The notes: a model not told the origin generated them from the sequence alone. DNA of 39,317 nucleotides from Microbacterium sp. 5K110 (GCF_005774735.1 NZ_VBUM01000028.1:1-39317), one strand, 5' to 3'. Shown: positions 7,779 to 15,665, counted from the first letter of the stretch. Translations and numbers: made by a program.

Positions 7779-9539
7779 GTGAGTTCTCGAACCTCCCGTG
7801 CCCGCGGCACCGCAGAACGCCTCTTCGTCGCCCTCACCGTGACGATGCTGGTGTCCGCGGCGCTCGGAGCGGTGTGGATCACCGTGCGCGGGGGCCTCGC
7901 TCTCCACCACCTCTCCGCGGCCCGCGCCGCGATGACCGGTGCCCCGACCGACGACCCCCTCGCCGCGGCCGCCCTCCTGCGGTCGACGGCGGACGACGTC
8001 GCCGCGGCGCACGCCCTGACCGACGACCCGATCTGGGCCGCGGCGGGATCGCTCCCGTGGATCGGCCCTCAGCTGACGGCCATGGCACGCGTCGCCTCCG
8101 CCACCGACCGCGCGGTCGGTGCTCTCGCACCGCTGCAGGAGGTGGCATCCGCCCTCTCGTCCGGCTCTCTGCGCACCGACGACGGCAGATACGACCTCGA
8201 CGTGGTGGCATCCTGGGAGCCCGGGGCGCGCGCGGCCGCCACCGCCCTCGCCGACGCGAGCGACGAAGTGTCGTCGGTGGATCCCGATGACCTGCTGGAG
8301 CCGATCGCCGCACCGCTCGTGCACGCATGGGAACTCCTCGCCCGCGCGCGCGACGGAGCCGACGCCCTCCACCGCACGACCCTGCTCGTGCCGGGCATGC
8401 TCGGCGCCGACGGGACGCGGTCGTACCTGGTGGTGTTCCAGAACAGCGCGGAATGGCGTTCCCTGGGCGGGGTCGTGGGAGCAGTTGCGCAGATCGACGC
8501 CGACGACGGGCGCCTCGCCCTCGGCGCGCAGGCGTCGTCGACGGATTTCCAGGATGCCGGTGGCGAACCCGTCGCCGACCTGCCCGAGGGTCTGCGTGCG
8601 CTGTTCGACGATCGTCCTGCCCGCTTCGTGCAGAACGTGACGCAGGTGCCCGACTTCACCGTCGGGGCCTCGGTCGCGAGAGAGATGTGGCGCCGACAGC
8701 ACGGTGTCGAGGTGGACGGGGTCGTCGCGGTCGACCCCGTCGCGCTCTCGTACCTCTTGCGCGCGACCGGTCCGGTGACACTCCCCTCGGGAGACGTGCT
8801 CACGAGCGAGGATGCCGTCCCGCTCCTGCTCGACGAGGTGTATCGGCGCTACGACGACCCGAAGCGTCAGGACGCGTTCTTCCAGTCCGCCTCCGCCGCC
8901 GTCTTCGAGGCGGTGGTCGCCGGTCGAGCCGAAGCGCGTGCGCTCGTCGAGGCTCTCGATCAGGCCGCGCGCGAGCGCCGTCTGCTCGTCTGGAACGCCG
9001 ATCCCGCCGCACAGGCCGTGCTCGACGGCACCGACCTGCAGGGAGCGCTGCCCGGGAATGACGCCGGTCGCACCTCGTTCGGCGTCTACGTCAACGACGG
9101 CACGGGCTCGAAGATGGACTATTACATGCGGCTCGGGGTCGCCACGGCGTGGTGCTCCGACGCCACGGCGGCGCTCCGCGTGACTCTGCGCAACGAGGCC
9201 CCGGATGCCGAGTCCCTCCCGGACTACGTGACAGGCGGCGGCGCCTACGGTGTACCGCCCGGCCAGACGCTCACCGGCGTCTACGTCTACCTTCCGCGGG
9301 GTGCGCTGATCGAGGGGCGGCGCACCACCGGAACCGGCGCGCCGACCGGCTTCTCCGGTGGTGACGACGGTGGCCACGAGGTGATGAAGTGGTCCGTGCT
9401 CCTGGCACCCGGGGAGTCCGCCACCCTCGACCTGCGTGTCGCGACGCCCGCGACACCCATCCTGGAAGCGCGCGCGACGCCGACCCTTTACGCAATGGAA
9501 ACCCCCGCCGGTGGTGCCTCGTGCGCGGATGAGGGATAG
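7779..9539 (+). CDS. DUF4012 domain protein, membrane-anchored, extracytoplasmic
   Basis: 586 residues from a GTG start. One N-terminal membrane segment (about 14-38) is followed by an extracytoplasmic region. The family hallmark is at about 213-240: SYLVVFQNSAEWRSLGGVVG matches the R-x-YLL-x-x-QN-x-aE-x-R-x-x-GG pattern of DUF4012. The biochemical role of DUF4012 is not established; from memory such genes often sit near polysaccharide genes in actinobacteria, which suits the glycosyltransferase and surface proteins here. It is divergent from the lipoprotein gene and shares the palindromic control region. No terminator is visible after its stop; the small anchored protein gene begins 100 bases on. 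Confidence 0.85.
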   Translation: MSSRTSRARGTAERLFVALTVTMLVSAALGAVWITVRGGLALHHLSAARAAMTGAPTDDPLAAAALLRSTADDVAAAHALTDDPIWAAAGSLPWIGPQLTAMARVASATDRAVGALAPLQEVASALSSGSLRTDDGRYDLDVVASWEPGARAAATALADASDEVSSVDPDDLLEPIAAPLVHAWELLARARDGADALHRTTLLVPGMLGADGTRSYLVVFQNSAEWRSLGGVVGAVAQIDADDGRLALGAQASSTDFQDAGGEPVADLPEGLRALFDDRPARFVQNVTQVPDFTVGASVAREMWRRQHGVEVDGVVAVDPVALSYLLRATGPVTLPSGDVLTSEDAVPLLLDEVYRRYDDPKRQDAFFQSASAAVFEAVVAGRAEARALVEALDQAARERRLLVWNADPAAQAVLDGTDLQGALPGNDAGRTSFGVYVNDGTGSKMDYYMRLGVATAWCSDATAALRVTLRNEAPDAESLPDYVTGGGAYGVPPGQTLTGVYVYLPRGALIEGRRTTGTGAPTGFSGGDDGGHEVMKWSVLLAPGESATLDLRVATPATPILEARATPTLYAMETPAGGASCADEG

Positions 9540-9639
9540 TCGAACAGACGGATCCGCATCGCGCTGTGGGGGCGCGATCTCCGCCGAACTGCCGCACGTG
9601 CCGTTCTCGGATACGTGTCCTCTAGCTAGTGGGTGCCGC

Positions 9640-9900
9640 ATGAAATTCACGTTGGTCCGTTCCGTCGCCCTCGCAGCCCTCGTCGCGGGTGCTGCCCTCG
9701 TCCTCCCGGCCACCGCTTCGGCGGAGACCACCGCCGACACGCCAAAGGATGCCACCACCCACGCCTCGGCCACCTGGTCCGATGCCGGGACCGGGCCCGC
9801 TCTCGGTTTCTGGATCGGCGGCGGAACCCTCGCGCTCGCGGGTGGGGCCATCGCGGTCGGGGCGACGGTACGACGCCACCGCCACGACCCCCAGACCTGA
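9640..9900 (+). CDS. Small secreted membrane-anchored protein (sortase-substrate-like tail without motif)
   Basis: 86 residues: a signal peptide (1-29, ending ATASA), a short polar stretch of about 25 residues, and a C-terminal hydrophobic segment with an RRHRH tail. The C-terminal anchor is closely related to that of the protein at 10114 (GFWIGGGTLALAGGAIAVGATVR against GLWIAGGALVVAGAAVGIGATVR, each quoted in part), but the LAxTG-type motif before it is absent (DAGTGP instead). The ATG at 9640 is chosen because it starts the signal peptide; a longer frame back to 9436 lies inside the DUF4012 gene. Function unknown. It may be a shortened paralogue of its neighbour. Confidence 0.7.
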   Translation: MKFTLVRSVALAALVAGAALVLPATASAETTADTPKDATTHASATWSDAGTGPALGFWIGGGTLALAGGAIAVGATVRRHRHDPQT

Positions 9901-9911
9901 AGACGTCGATC

Positions 9912-9946
9912 GCGAAGGGCCGTCCGCATCGAGGGCGGCCCTTCGC
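9912..9946 (+). terminator. Hairpin terminator
   Basis: Perfect 11-bp arms (GCGAAGGGCCG / CGGCCCTTCGC) with a 13-base loop, 11 bases after the stop at 9900. No U run follows, as is usual in GC-rich actinobacteria. Confidence 0.65.
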
Positions 9947-10113
9947 AATCACCGTCGCGGTGAGGTGATATCCGGCAGCTCCCCGCGTGAACTTCGCTGG
10001 CCCCCGACGATGTCGGTCGCGCCGCCTCGGAAGACTGGCTGCACGAGCGGCATCACATCGATGCCGTTCTCGACCGCATACCCGGCCAAACCCGCCACCG
10101 AGATGGGCCCACC

Positions 10114-10668
10114 ATGAAGAACACGATCCTCCGTGCCGCCGCAGCGCTCTCGTTGGCGGCCGTCGCGCTGATGGCCCCGACGGCCGCCAACGCCTACACC
10201 GACCCCGCCGTCGTCATCGCCACCCCGAGCACGATCACCGCGGGCAGTACCAGCACCTTCACCACCGACCTCGCCCCGTACGACGCCTCCGAAGAGATCC
10301 TGATCTCGATCACGGGCGAGAACGCCGGCGGCGCGAAGCTCGCCATGGTCAAGGCCGCCGTCGAGACCAACGCGACCCTGCGCACCCGCGCCGTGCAGGG
10401 CAAGCTGAACGTCCCGATCGCCTTCCCCTCGAACGGCATCGGCACCTACGATCTGACGTTCACGGGCGTGACGAGCAAGGTCGTCCTGCACTCGCGTATC
10501 ACCGTCGTGGCGCCCGGCACCAAGACGCCGTCCAAGGCCGGTCTCGCGGTCACCGGTATCGCCTCCGACGACACCGTGGGACTCTGGATCGCCGGAGGCG
10601 CGCTGGTCGTCGCCGGAGCCGCGGTCGGGATCGGGGCGACCGTCCGCCGACGCCGCCACACCGCCTGA
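10114..10668 (+). CDS. Secreted surface protein with LAVTG sorting signal
   Basis: 184 residues. The signal peptide (1-27, ending AANA) is followed by one beta-sandwich-like domain of about 110 residues (VIATPSTITAGSTSTF...). The C-terminal sorting signal is LAVTG (about 145-149), then a hydrophobic segment (about 156-176) and an RRRRH tail. LAxTG is the motif used by class E sortases in GC-rich actinobacteria, so covalent attachment to the cell wall is likely. No sortase gene lies in the window. The preceding 100 bases are open in the same frame back to a TGA but contain no start codon. Confidence 0.8.
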   Translation: MKNTILRAAAALSLAAVALMAPTAANAYTDPAVVIATPSTITAGSTSTFTTDLAPYDASEEILISITGENAGGAKLAMVKAAVETNATLRTRAVQGKLNVPIAFPSNGIGTYDLTFTGVTSKVVLHSRITVVAPGTKTPSKAGLAVTGIASDDTVGLWIAGGALVVAGAAVGIGATVRRRRHTA

Positions 10669-10679
10669 CAACCGCGAAT

Positions 10680-10723
10680 ACGAGAAGCGGGGGTCGTCCA
10701 TCCGGACGGCCCCCGCTTCTCGT
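10680..10723. terminator. Bidirectional hairpin terminator
   Basis: A 20-bp stem containing one G-T wobble (outer arms ACGAGAAGCGGGGG at 10680-10693 and CCCCCGCTTCTCGT at 10710-10723, inner pairs TCGTCC/GGACGG) closed by a 4-base loop. It lies between two convergent genes (stops at 10668 and 10736). Confidence 0.85.
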
Positions 10724-10735
10724 GCTCGCGGTTCC

Positions 10736-11428
10736 TCAGGAAGCGAGAGCCGAGCGCGTCCCCGGCACCTCGGCCGTGATGAGGATCGGCAGGTGGTCGC
10801 TGAGCCCCTGGGGCAGGGTGCGGATGTGTGCGATGTCGAAGCCGATCGACGTCGCGAAGTCGTAGTGCCCGCGGAAGAAGCGGTACCGCGTGTAGGTGCG
10901 GGAATCGCTCAGCGTGAGCTCGTACCCCTGATCGCGCACAGCCTGGCCGAGGTTCTCCTTGAAGACGGGGTAGTTGTAGTCGCCCACCATCAGGGTCGGA
11001 AGCCCCGGACCGAGGTTCTGCAGCTCGGCCAACGCGGTGCGGATCTGATGCCGGCGCAGGGAGTTGAGCGCCGTGAGCGGGGCCGCATGGAACGACGCGA
11101 CGATGACCTCGTGCCCGTCATCGATGTCGCGCAGCCGCACGCCCAGCATGCGCTCCTCCGCAGGCTTGAGGACGTAGTCGTGCAGCGACTTCTTCAGGGC
11201 GATCGAGCGCACATCCACCGCACGGAACGTGTTCTCGCGATAGTAGACGGCGAGCCCCAAGCGGTTGCGCTGCGTGGCCTCTGCCAGTCGCAGCCCCGAT
11301 ATCTCGGTCGGGATGTCGCGGGTGTCGCACTCCTGCAGACACAGGAGATCCACCGCATGGGCGTCGACGAGAGCGGCGAGCTCCCCCGCCGCGCGATGCT
11401 TGCGCAAGTTGTACGAGATGACCTTCAT
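10736..11428 (-). CDS. Endonuclease/exonuclease/phosphatase-family protein
   Basis: 230 residues of the metal-dependent EEP fold. Catalytic positions are visible: N7 in SYNLRKH, E33 in LQECD, H114 in ASFHAAP, D150 and N152 in VGDYN, and the closing D211-H212 in LSDHLP. The family cuts phosphodiester bonds in nucleic acids, lipids or phosphoinositides; the substrate here is unknown. No signal peptide is present, so it is probably cytoplasmic. Its start lies 9 bases after TAGGCT, which suggests a near-leaderless transcript. It faces the surface-protein gene across a strong terminator. Confidence 0.85.
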   Translation of the reverse strand: MKVISYNLRKHRAAGELAALVDAHAVDLLCLQECDTRDIPTEISGLRLAEATQRNRLGLAVYYRENTFRAVDVRSIALKKSLHDYVLKPAEERMLGVRLRDIDDGHEVIVASFHAAPLTALNSLRRHQIRTALAELQNLGPGLPTLMVGDYNYPVFKENLGQAVRDQGYELTLSDSRTYTRYRFFRGHYDFATSIGFDIAHIRTLPQGLSDHLPILITAEVPGTRSALAS

Positions 11429-11437
11429 GGCGAAGCC

Positions 11438-11443
11438 AGCCTA
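11438..11443 (-). promoter_or_regulatory. Candidate -10 (TAGGCT) for the EEP-family gene
   Basis: TAGGCTGG on the minus strand, 9 bases before the ATG at 11428, with no clear -35. The same TAGGCTGG octamer precedes truA. Confidence 0.35.
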
Positions 11444-11483
11444 GGACGCCGAGCCCCGGAGCTCACCCAGGGTTGCCAAACCC

Positions 11484-12341
11484 TCAGGAACTGATTCCGT
11501 CCGCATCGCGACGATTGCGCGTCTGCTCCGCGCGGGATGCCAGCAGTTCGTCAGAGGGGTACCCCACCTCCGCCAGGACGAGACCGCGCGCGGCCAGAAC
11601 CTTCGTGTCCGGGGTGCGCGCACCCGCGTCACGGATGTCCAGGACGCGGTCCACGTCTATGCGCCCCTCACCCACTGCCACGCACGCGCCGACGAGCGCG
11701 CGCACCATGCTGTGGCAGAACGCATCCGCGCGGACATTGGCCGTGACCGCGCCGTCGGCCGCGCGATGCCAGTCGAACTCGAGGAGCGTCCGGATCGTCG
11801 TGGCCTCCTCGCGGGCTTTGCAGTACGCGGCGAAATCGTGGAGACCGATGAGGCTGCGGGCAGCGGCATCCATCGCCTCGACGTCCAAGTGCGCCTTGAC
11901 GCTCGTCGTTCGGGCCCGGTCGAGGGGGTCATAGCCGGTTGTGAGGTCAGCGATGCGATACGAATACCGCCGCCACACGGCGGAGAAACGGGCATCGAAG
12001 CCCTCGGGCGCCACGGAGGTGCGCCGCACCGTGACGTCGGGATACGCGCCGAGAACGCCCCTCACACGGCCGGCCAGCGCCGCCACGGCATCGGTCTCGT
12101 CACCGTCACGCCGTCGACGGGGCAGACGCGCGAGCTGGTCGACGTCGAGATCGAGGTGCGCCACCTGTCCGGAGGCGTGCACTCCGGCATCCGTCCGCCC
12201 GGCCACCACCAGGCGCGGCTCCCCTCCGAGGATGCGGGTCAGCGCGTCCTCGATCGTGCCTTGCACCGTGCGCAGTCCGGGCTGACGCGCCCACCCGCGG
12301 AAATGCGTGCCGTCGTAGGAGATGTCGAGACGGATGCGCAC
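11484..12341 (-). CDS. truA: tRNA pseudouridine synthase A (TruA)
   Basis: Converts uridine to pseudouridine at positions 38-40 of the tRNA anticodon stem-loop. 285 residues. The catalytic aspartate is D51 in AGRTDAGVHA, and the N-terminal LDISYDGTHFRGWARQPG is typical. The GTG start at 12341 has no ribosome site but lies 6 bases after TAGGCT, suggesting a leaderless transcript. It follows rplQ, as in many actinobacteria, separated by a strong hairpin. Confidence 0.95.
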   Translation of the reverse strand: MRIRLDISYDGTHFRGWARQPGLRTVQGTIEDALTRILGGEPRLVVAGRTDAGVHASGQVAHLDLDVDQLARLPRRRRDGDETDAVAALAGRVRGVLGAYPDVTVRRTSVAPEGFDARFSAVWRRYSYRIADLTTGYDPLDRARTTSVKAHLDVEAMDAAARSLIGLHDFAAYCKAREEATTIRTLLEFDWHRAADGAVTANVRADAFCHSMVRALVGACVAVGEGRIDVDRVLDIRDAGARTPDTKVLAARGLVLAEVGYPSDELLASRAEQTRNRRDADGISS

Positions 12342-12347
12342 CTATCC

Positions 12348-12353
12348 AGCCTA
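12348..12353 (-). promoter_or_regulatory. Candidate -10 (TAGGCT) for leaderless truA
   Basis: TAGGCT on the minus strand followed by six bases and the GTG start, giving truA its own promoter downstream of the rplQ terminator. No clear -35. Confidence 0.4.
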
Positions 12354-12373
12354 GAGGCACGGCCCCGGAGACG

Positions 12374-12409
12374 ACTGAGGCCCCCTCCCGTCCGGGAGGG
12401 GGCCTCAGT
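12374..12409 (-). terminator. Terminator of the rpoA-rplQ transcript
   Basis: A perfect 17-bp inverted repeat (outer bases ACTGAGGCC...GGCCTCAGT) with a two-base loop, 17 bases after the rplQ stop. One of the strongest hairpins in the window. Confidence 0.85.
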
Positions 12410-12425
12410 GCGAGAGGGAGAGGGT

Positions 12426-12992
12426 TTACGCCTTGGCGTCGCCCTCGACCGCGTCCTCGGCGGCAGCCTCGGCCGCCGCGCCTTCTTCCGGCGACTCGGC
12501 GCCGGCGTCGGCGGCCTCGTCGACGGCGGGCGTCTCGTCAGCGGCGGTCTCCTCGGCGGGAGCCTCCTCCGCGGCGGGGGCAGCGGCCGCGGCGGGCGCG
12601 GCAGCAGCCTTGGCGGCGGACGGCTTCTTCGTGACGGGCTCGAGAACGAGCTCGATCACAGCCATGGGGGCGTTGTCGCCCTTGCGGTTGCCGACCTTGG
12701 TGATGCGGGTGTAGCCGCCCTCGCGGTCAGCGACCAGCGGAGCGATCTCGGTGAAGAGGGTGTGCACGACCTCCTTGTCACCGATCACCGAGAGAACGCG
12801 GCGACGAGCGTGGAGGTCACCCCGCTTCGCGAACGTGATCAGTCGCTCGGCGAGCGGACGCAGGCGCTTGGCCTTGGTCTCGGTCGTCTTGATCGACTTG
12901 TGGGTGTACAGGGCCGCCGCGAGGTTGGCGAGAAGCAGGCGCTCGTGGGCCGGGCCGCCGCCGAGGCGGGGTCCCTTCGTGGGCTTGGGCAT
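12426..12992 (-). CDS. rplQ: 50S ribosomal protein L17 with acidic C-terminal tail
   Basis: Large-subunit protein near the peptide exit tunnel. Residues 1-120 form the normal L17 body ([20 protein letters not shown]...). Residues 121-188 are an added Ala/Glu/Pro-rich tail of 68 residues with strong negative charge after the first ten positions. It is the last gene of the alpha cluster, 42 bases after rpoA, with TGGAG before the ATG. Confidence 0.97.
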   Translation of the reverse strand: MPKPTKGPRLGGGPAHERLLLANLAAALYTHKSIKTTETKAKRLRPLAERLITFAKRGDLHARRRVLSVIGDKEVVHTLFTEIAPLVADREGGYTRITKVGNRKGDNAPMAVIELVLEPVTKKPSAAKAAAAPAAAAAPAAEEAPAEETAADETPAVDEAADAGAESPEEGAAAEAAAEDAVEGDAKA

Positions 12993-13034
12993 GTCGTGTT
13001 ACTCCAGTGGGAAGGTTCGGTCGGGTCCGACGGG

Positions 13035-14024
13035 TCAGACGGTCTCGTCGTCGTAGCCGCCGAAGAACTGGGCGCCGTCGAAGCCGGGCACCGAGTCCTT
13101 GAGCGACAGGCCGAGCGAGGTGAGCTTGTCGCGCACCTCATCGACCGACTTCTGACCGAAGTTGCGGATGTTCATCAGCTGGGTCTCGGAGAGGGCGACC
13201 AGCTCCGAAACGGTGTTGATGCCCTCGCGCTTGAGGCAGTTGTACGAGCGCACCGAGAGGTCGAGGTCTTCGATCGGCATCGACAGCTCGTTCGAGAGGA
13301 CGGTCTCGACCGGCGCGGGGCCGATCTCGATGCCCTCGGCCTCGACGTTCAGCTCGCGCGCCAGACCGAAGAGCTCGGTCAGCGTGCGGCCAGCCGATGC
13401 CACGGCGTCGCGGGGAGCGATCGAGGGCTTCGACTCGACGTCGAGGACGAGCTTGTCGAAGTCGGTACGCTCACCCGCACGCGTCGCGTCGACGCGGTAG
13501 CTGACCTTGAGAACGGGCGAGTAGATCGAGTCGATCGGGATCTGACCCGCCTCGGCGTACTCGTTGCGGTTCTGGGTCGCCGAGACGTAGCCGCGGCCAC
13601 GCTCGATCGTCAGCTCGAGCTCGAACTTCGCCGTGTCGTTCAACGTGGCGATGACCAGCTCGGGGTTGTGCACCTCGACGCCCGCGGGAGCGGAGATGTC
13701 GGCCGCAGTGACCTCGCCGGCACCCGTCTTGCGCAGGTACGCGGTGATGGGCTCGTCGCGCTCGCTCGAGACCACGAGCTGCTTGATGTTCAGGATGATC
13801 TCGGTGACGTCTTCCTTCACGCCCGGGATGGTGCTGAACTCGTGCAGGACGCCATCGATGCGGATGCTCGTGACGGCCGCGCCGGGGATCGACGACAGGA
13901 GGCTGCGACGCAGCGCGTTGCCGATCGTGTAACCGAAGCCGGGCTCGAGCGGCTCGATGACGAAACGGCTGCGGAACTCCCCGATCTTCTCCTCGGTCAG
14001 AGTGGGACGCTGTGCGATGAGCAC
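13035..14024 (-). CDS. rpoA: DNA-directed RNA polymerase alpha subunit
   Basis: 329 residues. The N-terminal domain (about 1-225) dimerises and nucleates polymerase assembly ([20 protein letters not shown]); the C-terminal domain (about 250-315; [28 protein letters not shown]) contacts UP-elements and activators. The GTG start at 14024 is supported by AAAGGA 7 bases upstream. rpsD, which usually lies between rpsK and rpoA, is absent; the 173-base gap holds a terminator-like hairpin and possible promoter elements instead. Confidence 0.98.
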   Translation of the reverse strand: MLIAQRPTLTEEKIGEFRSRFVIEPLEPGFGYTIGNALRRSLLSSIPGAAVTSIRIDGVLHEFSTIPGVKEDVTEIILNIKQLVVSSERDEPITAYLRKTGAGEVTAADISAPAGVEVHNPELVIATLNDTAKFELELTIERGRGYVSATQNRNEYAEAGQIPIDSIYSPVLKVSYRVDATRAGERTDFDKLVLDVESKPSIAPRDAVASAGRTLTELFGLARELNVEAEGIEIGPAPVETVLSNELSMPIEDLDLSVRSYNCLKREGINTVSELVALSETQLMNIRNFGQKSVDEVRDKLTSLGLSLKDSVPGFDGAQFFGGYDDETV

Positions 14025-14041
14025 TATGTGTTCCTTTCGAT

Positions 14042-14065
14042 CACGTGCCCGCTATATGACACGTG
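14042..14065 (-). promoter_or_regulatory. Paired CACGTG sites before rpoA
   Basis: CACGTG occurs at 14042-14047 and 14060-14065, 18 bases apart, with an AT-rich CATATAG between them on the minus strand. This could be an operator around an rpoA promoter. No good -35/-10 pair was found. Confidence 0.25.
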
Positions 14066-14094
14066 TAATGGGGTGAGGTGTTGAGTTGTACTCG

Positions 14095-14131
14095 TCGGAT
14101 GCCGCCCGCCCGGGGGCGTCACGGCATCCGA
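14095..14131. other. Hairpin built from the GGATGCC motif, rpsK-rpoA gap
   Basis: Perfect 10-bp arms TCGGATGCCG / CGGCATCCGA with a 17-base loop that is itself CG-rich. It lies 28 bases downstream of the rpsK terminator on the minus strand. Role unknown: a second terminator, an RNA processing site or a protein-binding palindrome. Confidence 0.5.
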
Positions 14132-14157
14132 ATGCGTGGGGTGCGCGAAAGCGCGAG

Positions 14158-14192
14158 CGTTCCCGGGGAGCGACGAGCACTCCCCGGGAACG
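14158..14192 (-). terminator. Terminator directly after rpsK
   Basis: Perfect 13-bp arms (CGTTCCCGGGGAG / CTCCCCGGGAACG) with a 9-base loop, 6 bases after the rpsK stop. It should reduce read-through into rpoA-rplQ. Confidence 0.75.
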
Positions 14193-14197
14193 ATGCG

Positions 14198-14596
14198 TCA
14201 GACGCGGCGGCGCTTCGGCGGACGGCAGCCGTTGTGCGCCTGCGGCGTCACGTCCTGAATCGAGCCGACCTCGAGGCCGGCAGCCGTCAGCGAGCGGATC
14301 GCGGTCTCGCGGCCCGAACCCGGGCCCTTCACGAAGACGTCGACCTTCTTCACGCCGTGCTCCTGCGCCTGGCGGGCAGCGGACTCTGCAGCCATGCCTG
14401 CGGCGTAGGGCGTCGACTTGCGCGAGCCCTTGAAGCCGACGCCGCCGGACGATGCCCAGCTGATGACGGCCCCGGAGGGGTCGGTGATCGAGACGATGGT
14501 GTTGTTGAACGTCGACTTGATGTGGGCCTGGCCCACAGCGATGTTCTTCTTCTCCTTGCGGCGCGGCTTGCGCGCGGCGGACTTGGCCTGTGCCAT
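14198..14596 (-). CDS. rpsK: 30S ribosomal protein S11
   Basis: 132 residues. Small-subunit platform protein that contacts 16S rRNA in the mRNA exit region. The start at 14596 ([13 protein letters not shown]) is preceded by AGGAGA; longer frames upstream run into the rpsM gap. Typical blocks are [25 protein letters not shown] and the C-terminal [12 protein letters not shown]. It lies 34 bases after rpsM and is followed at once by a strong hairpin. Confidence 0.97.
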   Translation of the reverse strand: MAQAKSAARKPRRKEKKNIAVGQAHIKSTFNNTIVSITDPSGAVISWASSGGVGFKGSRKSTPYAAGMAAESAARQAQEHGVKKVDVFVKGPGSGRETAIRSLTAAGLEVGSIQDVTPQAHNGCRPPKRRRV

Positions 14597-14630
14597 GTGC
14601 GGTTCTCCTGGATCCTGCGCCGGCGGAGGC

Positions 14631-15005
14631 CTAGCGCGCCTTCTTCTTGCCGGCGACGGTGCGCTTGGGGCCCTTGCGGGTACGAGCGTTCGTCTTCGTA
14701 CGCTGACCGCGCACGGGGAGGCCGCGGCGGTGGCGCAGGCCCTCGTAGGAACCGATCTCGACCTTGCGGCGGATATCGGCGGCCACCTCGCGACGGAGGT
14801 CACCCTCCACCTTGTAGGTGCCCTCGATGTGGTCGCGCAGGGCGACCAGCTGGTCGTCGGTGAGGTCCTTGACGCGGACGTCCGGGCTGATGCCGGTCGC
14901 GGTGAGGATCTCGGTGGAGCGGGTGCGGCCCACGCCGTAGATGTAGGTAAGCGCGATCACCACGCGCTTGTCGCGCGGGATGTCGACGCCGGCGAGACGT
15001 GCCAT
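14631..15005 (-). CDS. rpsM: 30S ribosomal protein S13
   Basis: 124 residues, head of the small subunit, contacting the P-site tRNA and L5. Normal length, with [14 protein letters not shown], the YGVGRT helix-hairpin-helix region and the basic C-terminal tail ([17 protein letters not shown]). GAGGAGA lies upstream of the ATG. The 139 bases before it (15006-15144) contain a possible three-way RNA junction, so expression may be controlled after transcription. Confidence 0.97.
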   Translation of the reverse strand: MARLAGVDIPRDKRVVIALTYIYGVGRTRSTEILTATGISPDVRVKDLTDDQLVALRDHIEGTYKVEGDLRREVAADIRRKVEIGSYEGLRHRRGLPVRGQRTKTNARTRKGPKRTVAGKKKAR

Positions 15006-15038
15006 GCGGCTCTCCTCAGAGTGTCGTGGAGGTGTGGA

Positions 15039-15100
15039 GCAGGATCGGTGCTCGGGCCTCCGCCCCGAGGTGTCCCCCGCATCGCGGGTTCTGATCCTGC
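15039..15100 (-). ncRNA. Candidate structured mRNA leader (three-way junction) before rpsM
   Basis: On the minus strand GCAGGATC (15100-15093) pairs with GATCCTGC (15046-15039) as an 8-bp closing stem. Inside it are two hairpins: CCCGC-GAT-GCGGG (15088-15076) and CTCGGG-N7-CCCGAG (15069-15051). The linkers are AGAA, GGACAC and CACC. All three stems are perfect. A further hairpin (GAGTCC-GCAC-GGACTC, 15131-15146) overlaps the rpmJ stop. The nested arrangement in an otherwise long gap suggests a ribosomal-protein leader or processing element. I cannot match it to a known RNA family from sequence alone. Confidence 0.45.
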
Positions 15101-15144
15101 CGGTGTGTATTCAGTTGGAAGTGATTCGTCGAGTCCGTGCGGAC

Positions 15145-15261
15145 TCAGCCCTGGCGCTGCTTGTGACGCGGGTTGCTCTTGCAGATCACCATGACGCGCC
15201 CGTGGCGACGGATGATCTTGCAGTGGTCGCAGATGGGCTTGACGGAGGGGTTGACCTTCAT
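15145..15261 (-). CDS. rpmJ: 50S ribosomal protein L36, zinc-binding type
   Basis: 38 residues. Translates as [20 protein letters not shown]... ending in [11 protein letters not shown]11, C14, C27 and H33 form the zinc ribbon, so this is the C+ form. It lies between infA and rpsM as in most bacteria, 58 bases after infA. Confidence 0.96.
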   Translation of the reverse strand: MKVNPSVKPICDHCKIIRRHGRVMVICKSNPRHKQRQG

Positions 15262-15319
15262 GATTCCTGATCTCGCTGTCTTCGATCCGCCGGAGCGGTT
15301 CGTTACTTCTCGGCCGGGC

Positions 15320-15541
15320 TCAGCGGTAGCGGTAGACGATGCGACCTCGCGTGAGGTCGTACGGGCTCAGCTCGACGACGACGCGGTCCTCGGGGATGAT
15401 GCGGATGTAGTTCTGCCGCATCTTGCCCGAGATGGTGGCGAGCACCTTGTGACCGTTGGTCAGTTCGACACGGAACATCGCATTGGGCAGTGCCTCGGAC
15501 ACCGTGCCCTCGATCTCGATGACACCGTCTTTCTTCGCCAT
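15320..15541 (-). CDS. infA: Translation initiation factor IF-1
   Basis: 73 residues, a single OB-fold ([20 protein letters not shown]..., [21 protein letters not shown]). It binds the 30S A site during initiation. The ATG at 15541 begins the conserved protein; the open frame upstream is non-coding leader. It is the first gene of the alpha cluster and has its own promoter (15637-15665). The roughly 90-base leader contains an 18-bp palindrome. Confidence 0.97.
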   Translation of the reverse strand: MAKKDGVIEIEGTVSEALPNAMFRVELTNGHKVLATISGKMRQNYIRIIPEDRVVVELSPYDLTRGRIVYRYR

Positions 15542-15560
15542 AGACTCGCTCACGCTCGTT

Positions 15561-15578
15561 GCAGACCGGCCGGTCTGC
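15561..15578 (-). promoter_or_regulatory. 18-bp perfect palindrome in the infA leader
   Basis: GCAGACCGGCCGGTCTGC, 19 bases upstream of the infA start and within the predicted transcript. It could form an RNA hairpin near the ribosome site or serve as a dimeric protein-binding site. Confidence 0.45.
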
Positions 15579-15636
15579 GGTGGATGGGGGTTTGGTGCTG
15601 CGACACGCCAATGAAGGCGCAACGCACCAAAGATCA

Positions 15637-15665
15637 AGCATACGTGGTAGAACGCAATGCGGCAA
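15637..15665 (-). promoter_or_regulatory. Promoter of the infA-rpmJ-rpsM-rpsK cluster
   Basis: -35 TTGCCG (15660-15665) and -10 TATGCT (15637-15642) with a 17-base spacer, placing the start near 15630. The -35 lies just before the stop of the upstream thioredoxin-like gene. Confidence 0.65.

Noticed and set aside
7455..9929. 824-residue open frame on the minus strand
   Set aside because: Antisense shadow of the DUF4012 gene; the latter has family motifs and this frame has none.
9947..10113. Possible riboswitch or gene fragment before the LAVTG protein
   Set aside because: The stretch reads as DDVGRAASEDWLHERHHIDAV in frame but has no start codon, and I could not assemble a conserved riboswitch core.
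11712..14084. 790-residue open frame on the plus strand
   Set aside because: Runs antisense through truA, rplQ and rpoA; its Gly/Leu repeats mirror the L17 alanine-rich tail.
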